Below are positions 6,812 through 15,090 of a stretch of 44,800 nucleotides of DNA, in pieces. Positions within the stretch are counted from its first letter, which is position 1; each line of letters starts with the position of its first letter. The notes beneath the pieces are model-generated. The model did no database searches, was not told the DNA's origin, and saw only the letters and a list, made by a program, of their open reading frames with translations. This DNA is from a virus: positions 1-44,800 of the IMG/VR virus record IMGVR_UViG_3300004097_000011; one strand, given 5' to 3'. The position numbers and the translations under genes were made by a program.

Positions 6812-7034
6812 ACTTATAATTGATTATATTGAGTATTGGAAAGATAGGGGATATCCTGACGGAATACCCGACGAAGTTCCAGATGAATTAATGAATTTAA
6901 GGATTGCTCCATCTTACAAGGCTATATGTATGTGTGTTTTGGCAAATGATTTGAAATTCTATGGGCTTGGGTTCTCCAGGCCTAAATCCAAATGGTATGG
7001 CATTCTGAAAAGAATAGAGATTGAGTCAAGATAA
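6801..7034 (+). CDS. small protein resembling the C-terminal module of IbrA/DUF3440
   Basis: 77 residues from a GTG at 6801 (GGTGG ten bases upstream). Residues 36-60, APSYKAICMCVLAND, then GLGFSRPK, align without gaps with the C-terminus of the IbrA-like protein (ASWKRFAITILKND, then MGLAPTK). Identical anchors are Ser, Lys, Leu, Asn-Asp and Gly at matching spacings. It therefore looks like a free-standing copy of that module. The N-terminal YWKDRGYPDGIPDEVPDEL also fits sequence seen in IbrA-like proteins of other organisms. It is the last gene of the cassette before the terminase promoter. Confidence 0.7.
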   Translation: MRDKLIIDYIEYWKDRGYPDGIPDEVPDELMNLRIAPSYKAICMCVLANDLKFYGLGFSRPKSKWYGILKRIEIESR

Positions 7035-7038
7035 CTGC

Positions 7039-7078
7039 TTTAGTGTTTAAACTAAAAATTTAGTGTATAATGGTATAT
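7039..7078 (+). promoter_or_regulatory. promoter/operator region before terminase
   Basis: TTTAGT (7039-7044) and ACTAAA (7051-7056) form a dyad around GTTTAAAC. A perfect TATAAT (7066-7071) follows, inside TTTAGTGTATAATGGTATAT. The -35 is poor, so it may need an activator or act as an extended -10 type. It resembles motifs at 3.17 and 35.17 kb. Confidence 0.5.
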
Positions 7079-7160
7079 TAAGATTTATACTTTTAAATTA
7101 ATAACTTAATTAGTTATTGTGATTAAAGTAAACCATTAATCAATAAAGAGAGTTTATATA

Positions 7161-7541
7161 ATGGCTAAGACCAAGGGAAAGACTGGCAGACCAAAGATTG
7201 AAATTGATTATGAATTAGTCGACGAATTGGCTGGAATATTTTGTAATGCGGATGAAATTGCGGCATGTCTGAGAGTTGGTTATTCAACTGTAGAGCGTAG
7301 AATTAAAGAAGACCATAATATGGCTTTTGAGGACTATATTGCCTTAAAACGTAATGAACTAGCTAAACCATCACTTAGACGCATGCAATACAAGAATGCA
7401 GATGAGGGAAATGCGACAATGCAAATCTTTTTAGGCAAGCAATATCTTGGTCAAGCAGACAAGATAGAATCTAAAGAAGAACATACCAAGATCAAGCGTG
7501 TTAATTACAGACGTATAAAGACAGAAATTGCCTTGGATTGA
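7161..7541 (+). CDS. terminase small subunit-like
   Basis: 126 residues. The N-terminal half holds a helix-turn-helix: LVDELAGIFCNADEIAACLRVGYSTVERRIKED (about 20-52), as in small terminase subunits that recognise phage DNA. The C-terminal half (ADEGNATMQIFLGKQYLGQADK) matches the oligomerisation or large-subunit-contact region usual in this family. It lies directly before, and overlaps by 14 bases, the large subunit gene. The start ATG follows AAAGAGAGTTTATATA. A promoter-like TATAAT lies about 90 bases upstream. Confidence 0.85.
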   Translation: MAKTKGKTGRPKIEIDYELVDELAGIFCNADEIAACLRVGYSTVERRIKEDHNMAFEDYIALKRNELAKPSLRRMQYKNADEGNATMQIFLGKQYLGQADKIESKEEHTKIKRVNYRRIKTEIALD

Positions 7542-8790
7542 TTACGAGGATGTTTATGTAGACCTGTTACCAGCTCAAGAATCTTTTATCTTTTCTGAGT
7601 CGCCTAATCCAGCTATCGTAGGTGGATTAGGAAGCGGAAAAACTAAGGGTGGTATATCCAGGCTATTACGCTTGATGCAAGATGACCCTGGTGTCAGTAC
7701 GCTGTATGCAATGCCTACTTATGACTTGTTAAACTTGAGAGCGATTCCCGGATTCCAAGAGGAATTGGAGTTTATAGGGATGCGCCATCAGTTAAACGGC
7801 TCAAAGTATTACATTTATGTTCCTGAGTTGGATAGTTACATTTATTTCAGGTCATACGATAAACCGCAAAGACTAATCGCGTTTGAAGTAGGACATTCGA
7901 TAGTTGACGAGATAGATACATTACCCATAGAAAAGGCTGCGGAAGTATGGCGTAAAGTAACAGAGAGAACGCGACAGAAGACAAATACTTGTCCCAATAG
8001 TATCGGGGCGGTAGCGTCACCAGATCATGGCATACACGGCTTTGTTTATAATCGTTGGGTAAGGCAGGCAACCGAAAGACAAGAATTATTTAATGCTAGA
8101 ACGAATGACAATCCTTTTCTTCCTGATGGTTATGTTGAGCAGATCCGCGAGAACTATGACGATAAGCTGGCGGAAATATATATCAATGGTGGTTTCGTTA
8201 GTCTCACAGACACGAAGGTTTACCACTTTTTCGATAAAGATCAACATCATAAAGACGCGCCAGCAAAAGACAGTTATAATGCCATTCATATTGGCATAGA
8301 TTTCAATGTTGGCGGTTGCTGTTCTAGCGTATCATTAATTAAAGATAAAAATGTTCATGCAATTGAAGAATTTGTCTCACATGATACTTATGATTTTATC
8401 AATAACTTGAATAAATACAAAGGGTATCAAATAACGATATACCCTGACGCAACAGGATCAAGTCGGACTACAAACGCGAGCGAATCTGACATACAGCTGA
8501 TAACTTCTGCTGGCTACCGTATAGATGCTGGTAAGGCAAATCCCTATATTCGTGATAGAGTCAATTCATTCAACTCTGTTATTTCAAAGGGTAACTTTAG
8601 TATTGACACTAATAAATGCCCTCAGTTAACAGAATCACTTGAAGCGCAAGGTTATGATAAAGGTGGTGATCCAGAGAAGTTTGACAAACATCCGGCTATT
8701 GATGATTGGAATGACCAATTAACATACATGATTCACAGGAAATTCCCTTTAATGCGACCAATATCACAAATACAGGTAGGTGGAAGATGA
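7528..8790 (+). CDS. terminase large subunit
   Basis: 420 residues; TTG start inside the small-subunit gene. The ATPase domain has Walker A GGLGSGKT (32-39) and Walker B IVDEID (125-130). The C-terminal RNase H-like nuclease has Asp258 in GIDFNVG, Asp307 in YPDATG, and the HPAIDDWND segment (388-396). It cuts concatemeric DNA and drives it into the prohead through the portal. Both domains are complete. Overlap with both neighbours indicates coupled translation. The family match cannot by itself tell cos from pac packaging. Confidence 0.95.
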   Translation: MPWIDYEDVYVDLLPAQESFIFSESPNPAIVGGLGSGKTKGGISRLLRLMQDDPGVSTLYAMPTYDLLNLRAIPGFQEELEFIGMRHQLNGSKYYIYVPELDSYIYFRSYDKPQRLIAFEVGHSIVDEIDTLPIEKAAEVWRKVTERTRQKTNTCPNSIGAVASPDHGIHGFVYNRWVRQATERQELFNARTNDNPFLPDGYVEQIRENYDDKLAEIYINGGFVSLTDTKVYHFFDKDQHHKDAPAKDSYNAIHIGIDFNVGGCCSSVSLIKDKNVHAIEEFVSHDTYDFINNLNKYKGYQITIYPDATGSSRTTNASESDIQLITSAGYRIDAGKANPYIRDRVNSFNSVISKGNFSIDTNKCPQLTESLEAQGYDKGGDPEKFDKHPAIDDWNDQLTYMIHRKFPLMRPISQIQVGGR

Positions 8791-10148
8791 AATTTACGCA
8801 CTCAACATACGATGTTATGGGATCACGCTGGCAGAAAAGCAGGGACGCTGCCGCTGGTGAATACGAGGTACACGAAAAAGGCACTTTATATTTACCCAAA
8901 CTTGCACTTGAAAAGGCTGATGAATATAAAGCGAGGGTTGAGCGCACCCCGTTCTTTAATGCTACATGGCGCACAATAATCGCACTGCGTGGCATGTTAT
9001 TTCGCAGACCTGCAACAACCAATTTTACGCCAGTAATGGAAGAAGCCAGCCAGAATATTGATAATACTGGGATGTCTTTGACTTCATTCTCACAGCAATT
9101 AAGCATGGAGTCATTAACCGTTGGACGTTCAGGCGTACTGGTGGAACATACAGCCGTTCCAGAGGGAAGTACTCAAGCTCAGGCTAATGAGATAGGGGCT
9201 AAACCTTTCTTGACCATGTACAGCACAGAATCTATCCTGGATTGGAAAGAAACCAATAATGGCGGCATTAAGGTTCTATCATTTGTCAGATTAAAAGAAG
9301 ATCCTGGCAACTATCCTGATATCGAACTAAAACAGAATGACCAGATACACAGACTTTTAATGCTTGAGCCTGGTGGTTACATTCAGAAGATTGTTAAAAA
9401 CGACGGGGAAAATGAAGAACAAGTTGGGGTGGATATTATTCCACGCATGAATAATCAGCCATTACCATTTATCCCATTTCAACCAATCGGTGTCGATTCT
9501 TTACGCATGGCAATAGACCCGCCACCGCTAATTGATTTAATCAACATGAATTTCCATCACTACAGACAGACATCATCTTATGAGCATGGCTGCTTTTTGT
9601 CTGGACTGCCGACCATGTTTGTATACGGAAACACTGACGACAAGACTGTTATACATATGGGCGGATCTACTGCAAACAGTATGCCCAATCCAGAGGCAAG
9701 AGCGGAATTCGTGGAAGTAAAAAGCAACTTTGAGGCATTGGCTAATAACCTTAAATCTAAAGAACATCAAATGGCTGTGCTTGGCGCACGCATGCTTGAG
9801 ACTAAAACGGCTGGTGTTGAGTCTGCTGAGGCGTGGGCAAGAAAGCAGTCTGGCGAAGAATCTGTATTGGCGGATATCTCTACAACGCTCAGTGCTGGAA
9901 TAACTAAGACGTTATATTGGTACACTGAATGGGGTGGAATTGATTCAACTGACTTGTCTTACTCATTGAATAAAGAATTTCTACCTTTTGCACTGAATGC
10001 ACAGCAAATGACCTCTATAATGGGCGCTTACTTGCAGGGCGGAATGAGTTATGAATCCTTGTATCACAACTTTGATCGTGCTGGACTATATCCAGATGGA
10101 ACGACAATTGAAGAAGAAAAAGGCGCTATTGATGAAGGGGGTGGATAA
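8787..10148 (+). CDS. portal protein (DUF4055-type)
   Basis: 453 residues, directly after the terminase large subunit with an ATGA overlap. The N-terminal stretch (YDVMGSRWQKSRDAAAGE, YLPKL, RTPFFNATWRTIIALRGMLFRRP) is characteristic of DUF4055 portal-type proteins. Later GRSGVLVEH and a Ser/Tyr-rich segment (NFHHYRQTSSYEHGC) also fit. Portals form the dodecameric DNA channel at one capsid vertex. Position between terminase and minor head protein supports the call. The very C-terminus is acidic and Gly-rich (EEEKGAIDEGGG). Confidence 0.88.
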   Translation: MKFTHSTYDVMGSRWQKSRDAAAGEYEVHEKGTLYLPKLALEKADEYKARVERTPFFNATWRTIIALRGMLFRRPATTNFTPVMEEASQNIDNTGMSLTSFSQQLSMESLTVGRSGVLVEHTAVPEGSTQAQANEIGAKPFLTMYSTESILDWKETNNGGIKVLSFVRLKEDPGNYPDIELKQNDQIHRLLMLEPGGYIQKIVKNDGENEEQVGVDIIPRMNNQPLPFIPFQPIGVDSLRMAIDPPPLIDLINMNFHHYRQTSSYEHGCFLSGLPTMFVYGNTDDKTVIHMGGSTANSMPNPEARAEFVEVKSNFEALANNLKSKEHQMAVLGARMLETKTAGVESAEAWARKQSGEESVLADISTTLSAGITKTLYWYTEWGGIDSTDLSYSLNKEFLPFALNAQQMTSIMGAYLQGGMSYESLYHNFDRAGLYPDGTTIEEEKGAIDEGGG

Positions 10149-10186
10149 TTGGAAAATATTAAATCAGGCGATTCAGGGGAACCAAT

Positions 10187-10378
10187 TTGAATAACGTCAT
10201 TAGAGCTAATTTCCCTGCCAATAGAAGAATCAGCAGGAAACAAAGCATTATTAATGAACATTCAATCAGATTCGAGAAAGAATTGGCTGACTTGATATTT
10301 CGTTCCATTAAAGCGGGTGTCAGTAAAGAATTCATTGAAATAACTTTATTATCTGCCAAAATAATAGATAAAAACTAA
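10187..10378 (+). CDS. small protein between portal and minor head genes
   Basis: 63 residues from a TTG at 10187 with AGGGGAA six bases upstream; one-base overlap with the next gene (TAATG). The sequence is helical and basic (RANFPANRRISRKQS, then KELADLIFRSIKAGVSKEFIEITLL). I do not recognise it. Its tight fit in the head operon supports a real gene. Confidence 0.6.
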   Translation: MNNVIRANFPANRRISRKQSIINEHSIRFEKELADLIFRSIKAGVSKEFIEITLLSAKIIDKN

Positions 10379-11433
10379 TGCCAGCCGTCAACCAGAAATT
10401 ATTGGATCAAGTTATCAGGTTTCAAATCGACCTGAGACGGCTTGAAGCAGGAACGCAAAGGAAGGTAGTCAAGAGTCTGGAAAAGTTACAGAAGGCCTTG
10501 ATTGGTGAGATAGCAAGCGGCAATCTTCGCGGAATGACTAAAGCTCAGACTAAAAAACTTTTGTCTAGTTTATCGCCCATTTTGGCGCAATACTATACAG
10601 AGGCTAGAAACACGCTACAAGACGAATTGGATGGAGTTGCTGACGTTCAGGTGGCTCAGGCTCAAAAGTCGCTTAATGCTACCGTATTCACTGAAAGAGT
10701 GCCTTTATTACCCACCTCACATGTAATTGAACGTGTATCAAGAAACGTACTCATAAATGGTGGCCCATTAGATAGCTGGTGGAAAAAGCAGGAAGGTGAC
10801 ACGATGTTCAAAGTTTCTGCCCAAATCCGTGAAGGGATTCTACTTGGTGAAGCTAACCAGGGAATAATTTCCAGGATTATCGGCAAACGAGGTGTTCCTG
10901 GTGTAATGGATATCTCACGCAGAAACGCAGCGACACTTGTCCAGACTGCCACGCATACGGTTGCCAATGAAGCACGTCAAGCTGTATATAACGAGAATGC
11001 TGATGTCATTAAATCGCTGATATGGTTCACCGCAATGGATAGCCATGTATGTGTTCTCTGTATAGGCAGATCGGGAAAGCGGTGGAAAAATAATCAAGCC
11101 AAGACTCCTATATCACATAGCATAGCTTTCCAGATACCACCTATCCACATGAATGACCGTTGCGTTCTTCTTCCTGAGACTGCTACTTTTAAAGAACTCG
11201 GTGTTGATCTGCCTGAGCCGACTATTGGAGACCGTGCCTCATCGCTTGGTCCTATATCCGCCAAGACTACGTTTAACGATTATCTGAGGCAAGTTCCAGT
11301 ATCACAGCAGAATGAAATGCTTGGAGTTGGACGCGCTAAATTATGGCGCGAAAAGAAAATCAGCTTATCTCAATTGCTAGATGGGAAGGGTCGAGAATTA
11401 AACCTTGAACAAGTTCGACAGAGACATATTTAG
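10378..11433 (+). CDS. minor head protein (SPP1 gp7/Mu gpF-like)
   Basis: 351 residues. The C-terminal half has the phage head morphogenesis signature: ARQAVYNENAD, then WFTAMDSHVCVLCIGRSGKRW and PPIHMNDRCVLLP, where paired Cys and His/Cys residues form the usual putative metal site. The N-terminal half is helical and basic. Members bind the portal and a few copies enter the head. It overlaps the preceding gene by one base, and position after the portal is the standard one. The C-terminal 70 residues (to LNLEQVRQRHI) are an extra helical tail. Confidence 0.88.
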   Translation: MPAVNQKLLDQVIRFQIDLRRLEAGTQRKVVKSLEKLQKALIGEIASGNLRGMTKAQTKKLLSSLSPILAQYYTEARNTLQDELDGVADVQVAQAQKSLNATVFTERVPLLPTSHVIERVSRNVLINGGPLDSWWKKQEGDTMFKVSAQIREGILLGEANQGIISRIIGKRGVPGVMDISRRNAATLVQTATHTVANEARQAVYNENADVIKSLIWFTAMDSHVCVLCIGRSGKRWKNNQAKTPISHSIAFQIPPIHMNDRCVLLPETATFKELGVDLPEPTIGDRASSLGPISAKTTFNDYLRQVPVSQQNEMLGVGRAKLWREKKISLSQLLDGKGRELNLEQVRQRHI

Positions 11434-11459
11434 TAACTGATTAAATACAAATACTTTTG

Positions 11460-11578
11460 TTATAGTATTACTATAAAAAACATGGTACAGTATATTAACT
11501 GTAAGAATATTAAAGCCCGTTTTGCTCAAATCGGGTTCAAAAGCGCAAGATGCGCGGCTGATAAAGATATCAGTTTTT
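11460..11578 (+). promoter_or_regulatory. structured leader before the scaffold-capsid genes
   Basis: This 180-base gap holds no gene. It contains a perfect 17-bp palindrome (11460-11476, TTATAGTA-T-TACTATAA), ACAGT/ACTGT arms (11487-11502), a hairpin with AGCCCG/CGGGTT arms (11514-11537), GCGC-AAGAT-GCGC (11543-11555), and CTGATA-AAGA-TATCAG (11558-11573) followed by five T. The last is terminator-like. Together they suggest a promoter plus an RNA leader that tunes head-gene expression. Confidence 0.5.
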
Positions 11579-11612
11579 AAAGTTTTACCAACTATCTAAG
11601 AGGGATAAAACA

Positions 11613-12386
11613 ATGGCTCTAGCTCTAAAGCTCGATTCAATCGACGCGCTTGATGAGTCTATTCAAGCACTTTATAAGAAACAAGATGACGATACTTTCA
11701 TTTTGGACTTAGATGGGTATCAAGATCCAACTGGATTGAAATCAGCCCTTGAGAAAGAACGTGAAGCAAATAAGGCATCAACTAAAGAACTGAAAGAAAT
11801 CAAAAAGCGGTTTGATGGTATTGATCCTGACAAGGTTAAAGAGTTACTTTCTAAGATGGGAAGTGATGAAGAAGCCAGGCTCATGGCAGAAGGGAAGCTG
11901 GACGAAGTTGTTGCAAACAGGACAGAGAAATTGAAGTTGGAATACGAAAAACTGTTATTGGAAGCAAAAACAGAAGCGGAAACAGAGCGGAACAAAGCAG
12001 GACAATATAAAGACCGTGTGTTAGATAATAACGTCATGGCTGCTGCGATAGGTTCAGGTGTACATAAGCCAGCTCTTGAGGATGCTCTGATACGAGCAAG
12101 GAATATTTTTAGTCTGGATGAACATGGCAACGCGGTTCAACTGGATCAAGATGGTGCTGTGAAATACGGGAAGGACGGGAAGTCACCCTTCACCACTACT
12201 GAATGGCTCGAAGAAATGAAAGAAGCCGCACCACATTGGTTTACTGCCGGGAATAGCGGTGGGGGTGCTAGCGGAAACAATGAGCAAAACGGAAACAGAA
12301 AAACAATGACGCGCACGAATTTTGATGCACTGGCACCAGACGAGAAGTCGAATGTCGTAAAGAGTGGCGTAACACTAACTGACTAA
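11613..12386 (+). CDS. scaffold protein
   Basis: 257 residues, highly charged and mostly helical. A coiled-coil-like region runs from about 40 to 140 (LKSALEKEREANKASTKELK, LKLEYEKLLLEAKTEAETER). A folded patch follows (VMAAAIGSGVHKPALEDALI), then a Gly/Asn linker (GNSGGGASGNNEQNGN), then a short basic C-terminus. This is the build of siphophage scaffolds, which direct prohead assembly and leave before packaging. It lies directly before the coat gene. The ribosome site AGAGGGATAAAACA is strong, in keeping with high expression. Confidence 0.85.
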   Translation: MALALKLDSIDALDESIQALYKKQDDDTFILDLDGYQDPTGLKSALEKEREANKASTKELKEIKKRFDGIDPDKVKELLSKMGSDEEARLMAEGKLDEVVANRTEKLKLEYEKLLLEAKTEAETERNKAGQYKDRVLDNNVMAAAIGSGVHKPALEDALIRARNIFSLDEHGNAVQLDQDGAVKYGKDGKSPFTTTEWLEEMKEAAPHWFTAGNSGGGASGNNEQNGNRKTMTRTNFDALAPDEKSNVVKSGVTLTD

Positions 12387-12401
12387 CAAGGACTTACTAA
12401 A

Positions 12402-13544
12402 ATGGCTAATACCCTGACAAATCTTATCCCTGACGTGTACTCTGCGTTGGATGTTGTATCACGTGAACTTGTAGGAATGGTTCCTGCTGTAACCCGTGAT
12501 CCCTCTGCTGATCGTGCCGCAGTTGGGCAAAGTGTGCGTTCATTCGCCACGCCTGCTGCCACTGCTTCGGATATCACACCAGCTGTTACTCCGCCTGATG
12601 ACGGAGATCAAACAATTGGTAATGTTGATATTCAAATTACTAAAGCAAGGCGTGTGCCTTTTCGCTGGAACGGTGAACAGAGTCGCGGCATTAATAACGG
12701 TGGCCCAGGTGTTTCAAACATCCGTGTTGACCAGATTGCCCAAGCATTCCGTACACTAACAAACGAAATGGAAACCGATCTGGCTGCATTGTATGCTAAC
12801 GCATCGCGTTCATATGGTGCTGGCGGAACAGTTCCTTTTGGTACTGCTGGCGATTACTCTGATGCTTCACAGGCTCGTAAGATTATTGTCGATAACGGTG
12901 GCCCTCAATCTGACCTACAGCTAGTTTTGAATACTGGTGCTGGTGCTAACCTTCGTGGCAAGCAATCAGATGCTAACCGTCAAGGCTCTACAGCTATGTT
13001 ACGTCAAGGTGTTCTGGAAGATATGCATGGCTTTGCAATTCGTGAGTCCGCTCAAATAGTTGACCATACGAAAGGCACTGGTACATCGTATACATCTGCC
13101 GCTACTGGCTACGCTGTTGGTGTGACATCAATTCCTATTATTACTGGATCTGGCACTGTTCTTGCTGGTGACACAGTAACTTTTGCTGGCGACTCTAATC
13201 AGTATATTGTGACTACAGGTGTTGCCGCACCGGGAACTATTGTTATTGCTGAACCCGGTTTGAGACAGGCTTTACCTGCCTCTGCTACAGCTATGACAAT
13301 TGCCGCTAGTGGCCCACGTAATATGGCCTTTGCGCGCTCTGCTATCATTCTGGCTACTCGCGCACCTGCGTTGCCTGATGATGGTGACTCAGCAGTTGAC
13401 CGCACTTTGGTTACTGACCCTCATAGTGGAATGACTTTTGAGTTGGCGATGTACGCTCAGTACCGTCAAATGCAATACGAGGTTTCCGCAGCTTGGGGGC
13501 CAAAGATGCTTAAAGTTGAGCATACTTCTGTATTGGCTGGTTAA
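12402..13544 (+). CDS. major capsid protein, P22 coat-like
   Basis: 380 residues. The N-terminal MANTLTNLIPDVYSALDVVSRELVG, the VQI/PFRWNGEQ segment and the C-terminal FELAMYAQYRQMQYEVSAAWG fit the P22 gp5-like coat family (HK97 fold). Residues about 222-305 (Thr/Gly/Val-rich: SIPIITGSGTVLAGDTVTFA) form a beta-rich insertion like the P22 I-domain. Following scaffold and preceding neck genes, it is in the expected place. Codon use is richer in GCT/GGT than in the early genes, as expected for a highly expressed gene. Confidence 0.92.
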   Translation: MANTLTNLIPDVYSALDVVSRELVGMVPAVTRDPSADRAAVGQSVRSFATPAATASDITPAVTPPDDGDQTIGNVDIQITKARRVPFRWNGEQSRGINNGGPGVSNIRVDQIAQAFRTLTNEMETDLAALYANASRSYGAGGTVPFGTAGDYSDASQARKIIVDNGGPQSDLQLVLNTGAGANLRGKQSDANRQGSTAMLRQGVLEDMHGFAIRESAQIVDHTKGTGTSYTSAATGYAVGVTSIPIITGSGTVLAGDTVTFAGDSNQYIVTTGVAAPGTIVIAEPGLRQALPASATAMTIAASGPRNMAFARSAIILATRAPALPDDGDSAVDRTLVTDPHSGMTFELAMYAQYRQMQYEVSAAWGPKMLKVEHTSVLAG

Positions 13545-13549
13545 TTCTG

Positions 13550-13798
13550 ATGATGCTGAAAACCATTAAAGTAATGCCGTGGGGATCAGATCAAGGTGAC
13601 TTTGTTTTAATTAATGCAGTGGATTACGATCCTAAAACGCATAAATTATACGAAGTCACCCAGGATGAAAAAGGTCTGACTGTTGCGGAATTAAAAAAGG
13701 CACTTGACGGTTACAACGTCGGGTATTCAGATAACGCAAAGAAAGCTGATTTACAGCTTGCTCTTGATATTTATAAAGAGCAAATGGAGTTGGATTAA
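13550..13798 (+). CDS. small head protein with a HeH/LEM-like motif
   Basis: 82 residues (starts ATGATG; no strong ribosome site, so coupling to the coat gene is likely). The C-terminal half, LTVAELKKALDGYNVGYSDNAKKADLQLAL, has the helix-extended loop-helix pattern of HeH/LEM domains seen in capsid-adjacent phage proteins. The N-terminal half is beta-rich. A head-decoration or connector role is possible, but function is not shown. Confidence 0.7.
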   Translation: MMLKTIKVMPWGSDQGDFVLINAVDYDPKTHKLYEVTQDEKGLTVAELKKALDGYNVGYSDNAKKADLQLALDIYKEQMELD

Positions 13799-14299
13799 AT
13801 GGCTTTAATTGTCGAGGATGGGTCAGTAGTAACGGGTGCTGAAAGCTATGTTTCTGTAGATGATGCAGACACCTATCATTATGTGAGGCTGAATACTTCT
13901 TGGACTGCTTTAAGTACGGTTCAAAAGGAAGCTCATCTGCGTAATGCTACTGATTACATGACTGGGCAATATGAGAGCAAATGGTCTGGTGAGCGGGTGT
14001 CCAATTCTCAAGAACTGGATTGGCCTCGCGCCCTGGTCTATACGCGGGATGCGTACATAGAAAGCACGATAGTGCCAAAAGAGATTAAGAATGCTTGCGC
14101 TTTATTGGCGCTCAAATCTTCTGAGGCTGAGTTGCTTCCTGATGAAACTCAGGTTGTTATTAAGGAAAAGGTTGACGTAATTGAAACGACGTTCAGCGAA
14201 TTCTCAACTCAAACAAAACAATATAAAGAGATTGACTCGATGTTGAGTCGATATCTAAGTAGAACAGGCGGCAATCTTCAAATGATTCGTACTGCATAA
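13799..14299 (+). CDS. head-tail connector, DnaT-like-domain family
   Basis: 166 residues. MALIVEDGSVVTGAESYVSVDDADTYH with W..L....KEA.LR.ATDYM and LDWPRA fits the phage family often labelled putative DnaT-like domain, which sits in the neck as a connector (adaptor). It has the helical-bundle pattern ending in a long helical tail. It begins at the stop of the preceding gene and ends one base before the next, typical of the neck operon. Confidence 0.78.
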   Translation: MALIVEDGSVVTGAESYVSVDDADTYHYVRLNTSWTALSTVQKEAHLRNATDYMTGQYESKWSGERVSNSQELDWPRALVYTRDAYIESTIVPKEIKNACALLALKSSEAELLPDETQVVIKEKVDVIETTFSEFSTQTKQYKEIDSMLSRYLSRTGGNLQMIRTA

Positions 14300-14653
14300 A
14301 TGGCTGATTATTCAAGACAAATAAACACCGTTTTAAAGCAGATGAAAGCGAAGGGTCAAGCTGTTACGATTACGAAACGCACGGCAGGCACTTATTCTGC
14401 TGGTGCTGTGTCGATAACCGAAACAACTGAATCTGGTTTTGGATTGCAAACTGAATTTGGATTTAAAGAAATAGACGGTGAATCTGTAATGCGCTCAGAC
14501 ATTAAACTTTTATTATCACCAACAGGGATAACAAAACCAACGCCAAACGATAAGATTACTTTGGCAACTGGCACGTTTGCTGTAAAGCATGTATCAGAAA
14601 TTAATCCTTCGGGTGATCCGATTTTATATAAATGTCAGCTCCGTAGCATATGA
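14300..14653 (+). CDS. head-closure/stopper-like protein
   Basis: 117 residues, predicted mostly beta: an N-terminal helix (ADYSRQINTVLKQMKAKG), then alternating strands (VTITKRTAGTYSAG, SDIKLLLSP, DKITLATGTFAVKHV). Size, fold pattern and place between the DnaT-like connector and the tail-completion gene fit a head-completion stopper. No single decisive motif is seen, so the function is inferred from synteny. Confidence 0.7.
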   Translation: MADYSRQINTVLKQMKAKGQAVTITKRTAGTYSAGAVSITETTESGFGLQTEFGFKEIDGESVMRSDIKLLLSPTGITKPTPNDKITLATGTFAVKHVSEINPSGDPILYKCQLRSI

Positions 14654-15090
14654 GTTTTGCGCTTGATATAACGAAATTCGCCAAGAAAGTTGATGTCAAC
14701 CTAGAAAAAGTTGTCAAAACTGTGGTCATTAATCTTGGAACCAAAGTCATTCAACGTAATCCTGTTGGAGATTGGACTTTGTGGAATCCCCCAAAGAAAC
14801 CGATTGGCTATGTTGGAGGAAGGTCGAGATCAAATTGGCATTATGGATTTGGTACGATGCCATCAAAGATCATTGATACTATTGATGCAACTGGTGGTAC
14901 AGCAATAACGGCTATAACGAATGGCGTTAATAATTCGCCAGTAGCAGGGATTCATTGGATAACAAACAGTTTGCCTTACATCGTGCCGCTTGAAGATGGA
15001 TCGTCAAGACAAGCGCCTGCTGGAATGGTTAAAATATCAATCGCAGAATTTGGCGCAGTAGTCGACAAGGCAGCAAAAGATGTCAATTAA
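14650..15090 (+). CDS. tail completion protein, HK97 gp10-like
   Basis: 146 residues; ATGA overlap with the stopper gene. The helix FAKKVDVNLEKVVKTVVINLGTKVI is followed by RNPVGDW and GRSRSNWHYG. A late PYIVPLEDGSSRQAPAGMV segment is characteristic of HK97 gp10-type tail-completion proteins. These join tail to neck. The overlap with the next gene (11 bases) is normal for this module. Confidence 0.8.
   Translation: MSFALDITKFAKKVDVNLEKVVKTVVINLGTKVIQRNPVGDWTLWNPPKKPIGYVGGRSRSNWHYGFGTMPSKIIDTIDATGGTAITAITNGVNNSPVAGIHWITNSLPYIVPLEDGSSRQAPAGMVKISIAEFGAVVDKAAKDVN

Noticed and set aside
11531-11556. tRNA T-loop-like GGGTTCAAAA
   Set aside because: The flanking bases do not form the T stem or an acceptor stem, so no tRNA can be drawn.
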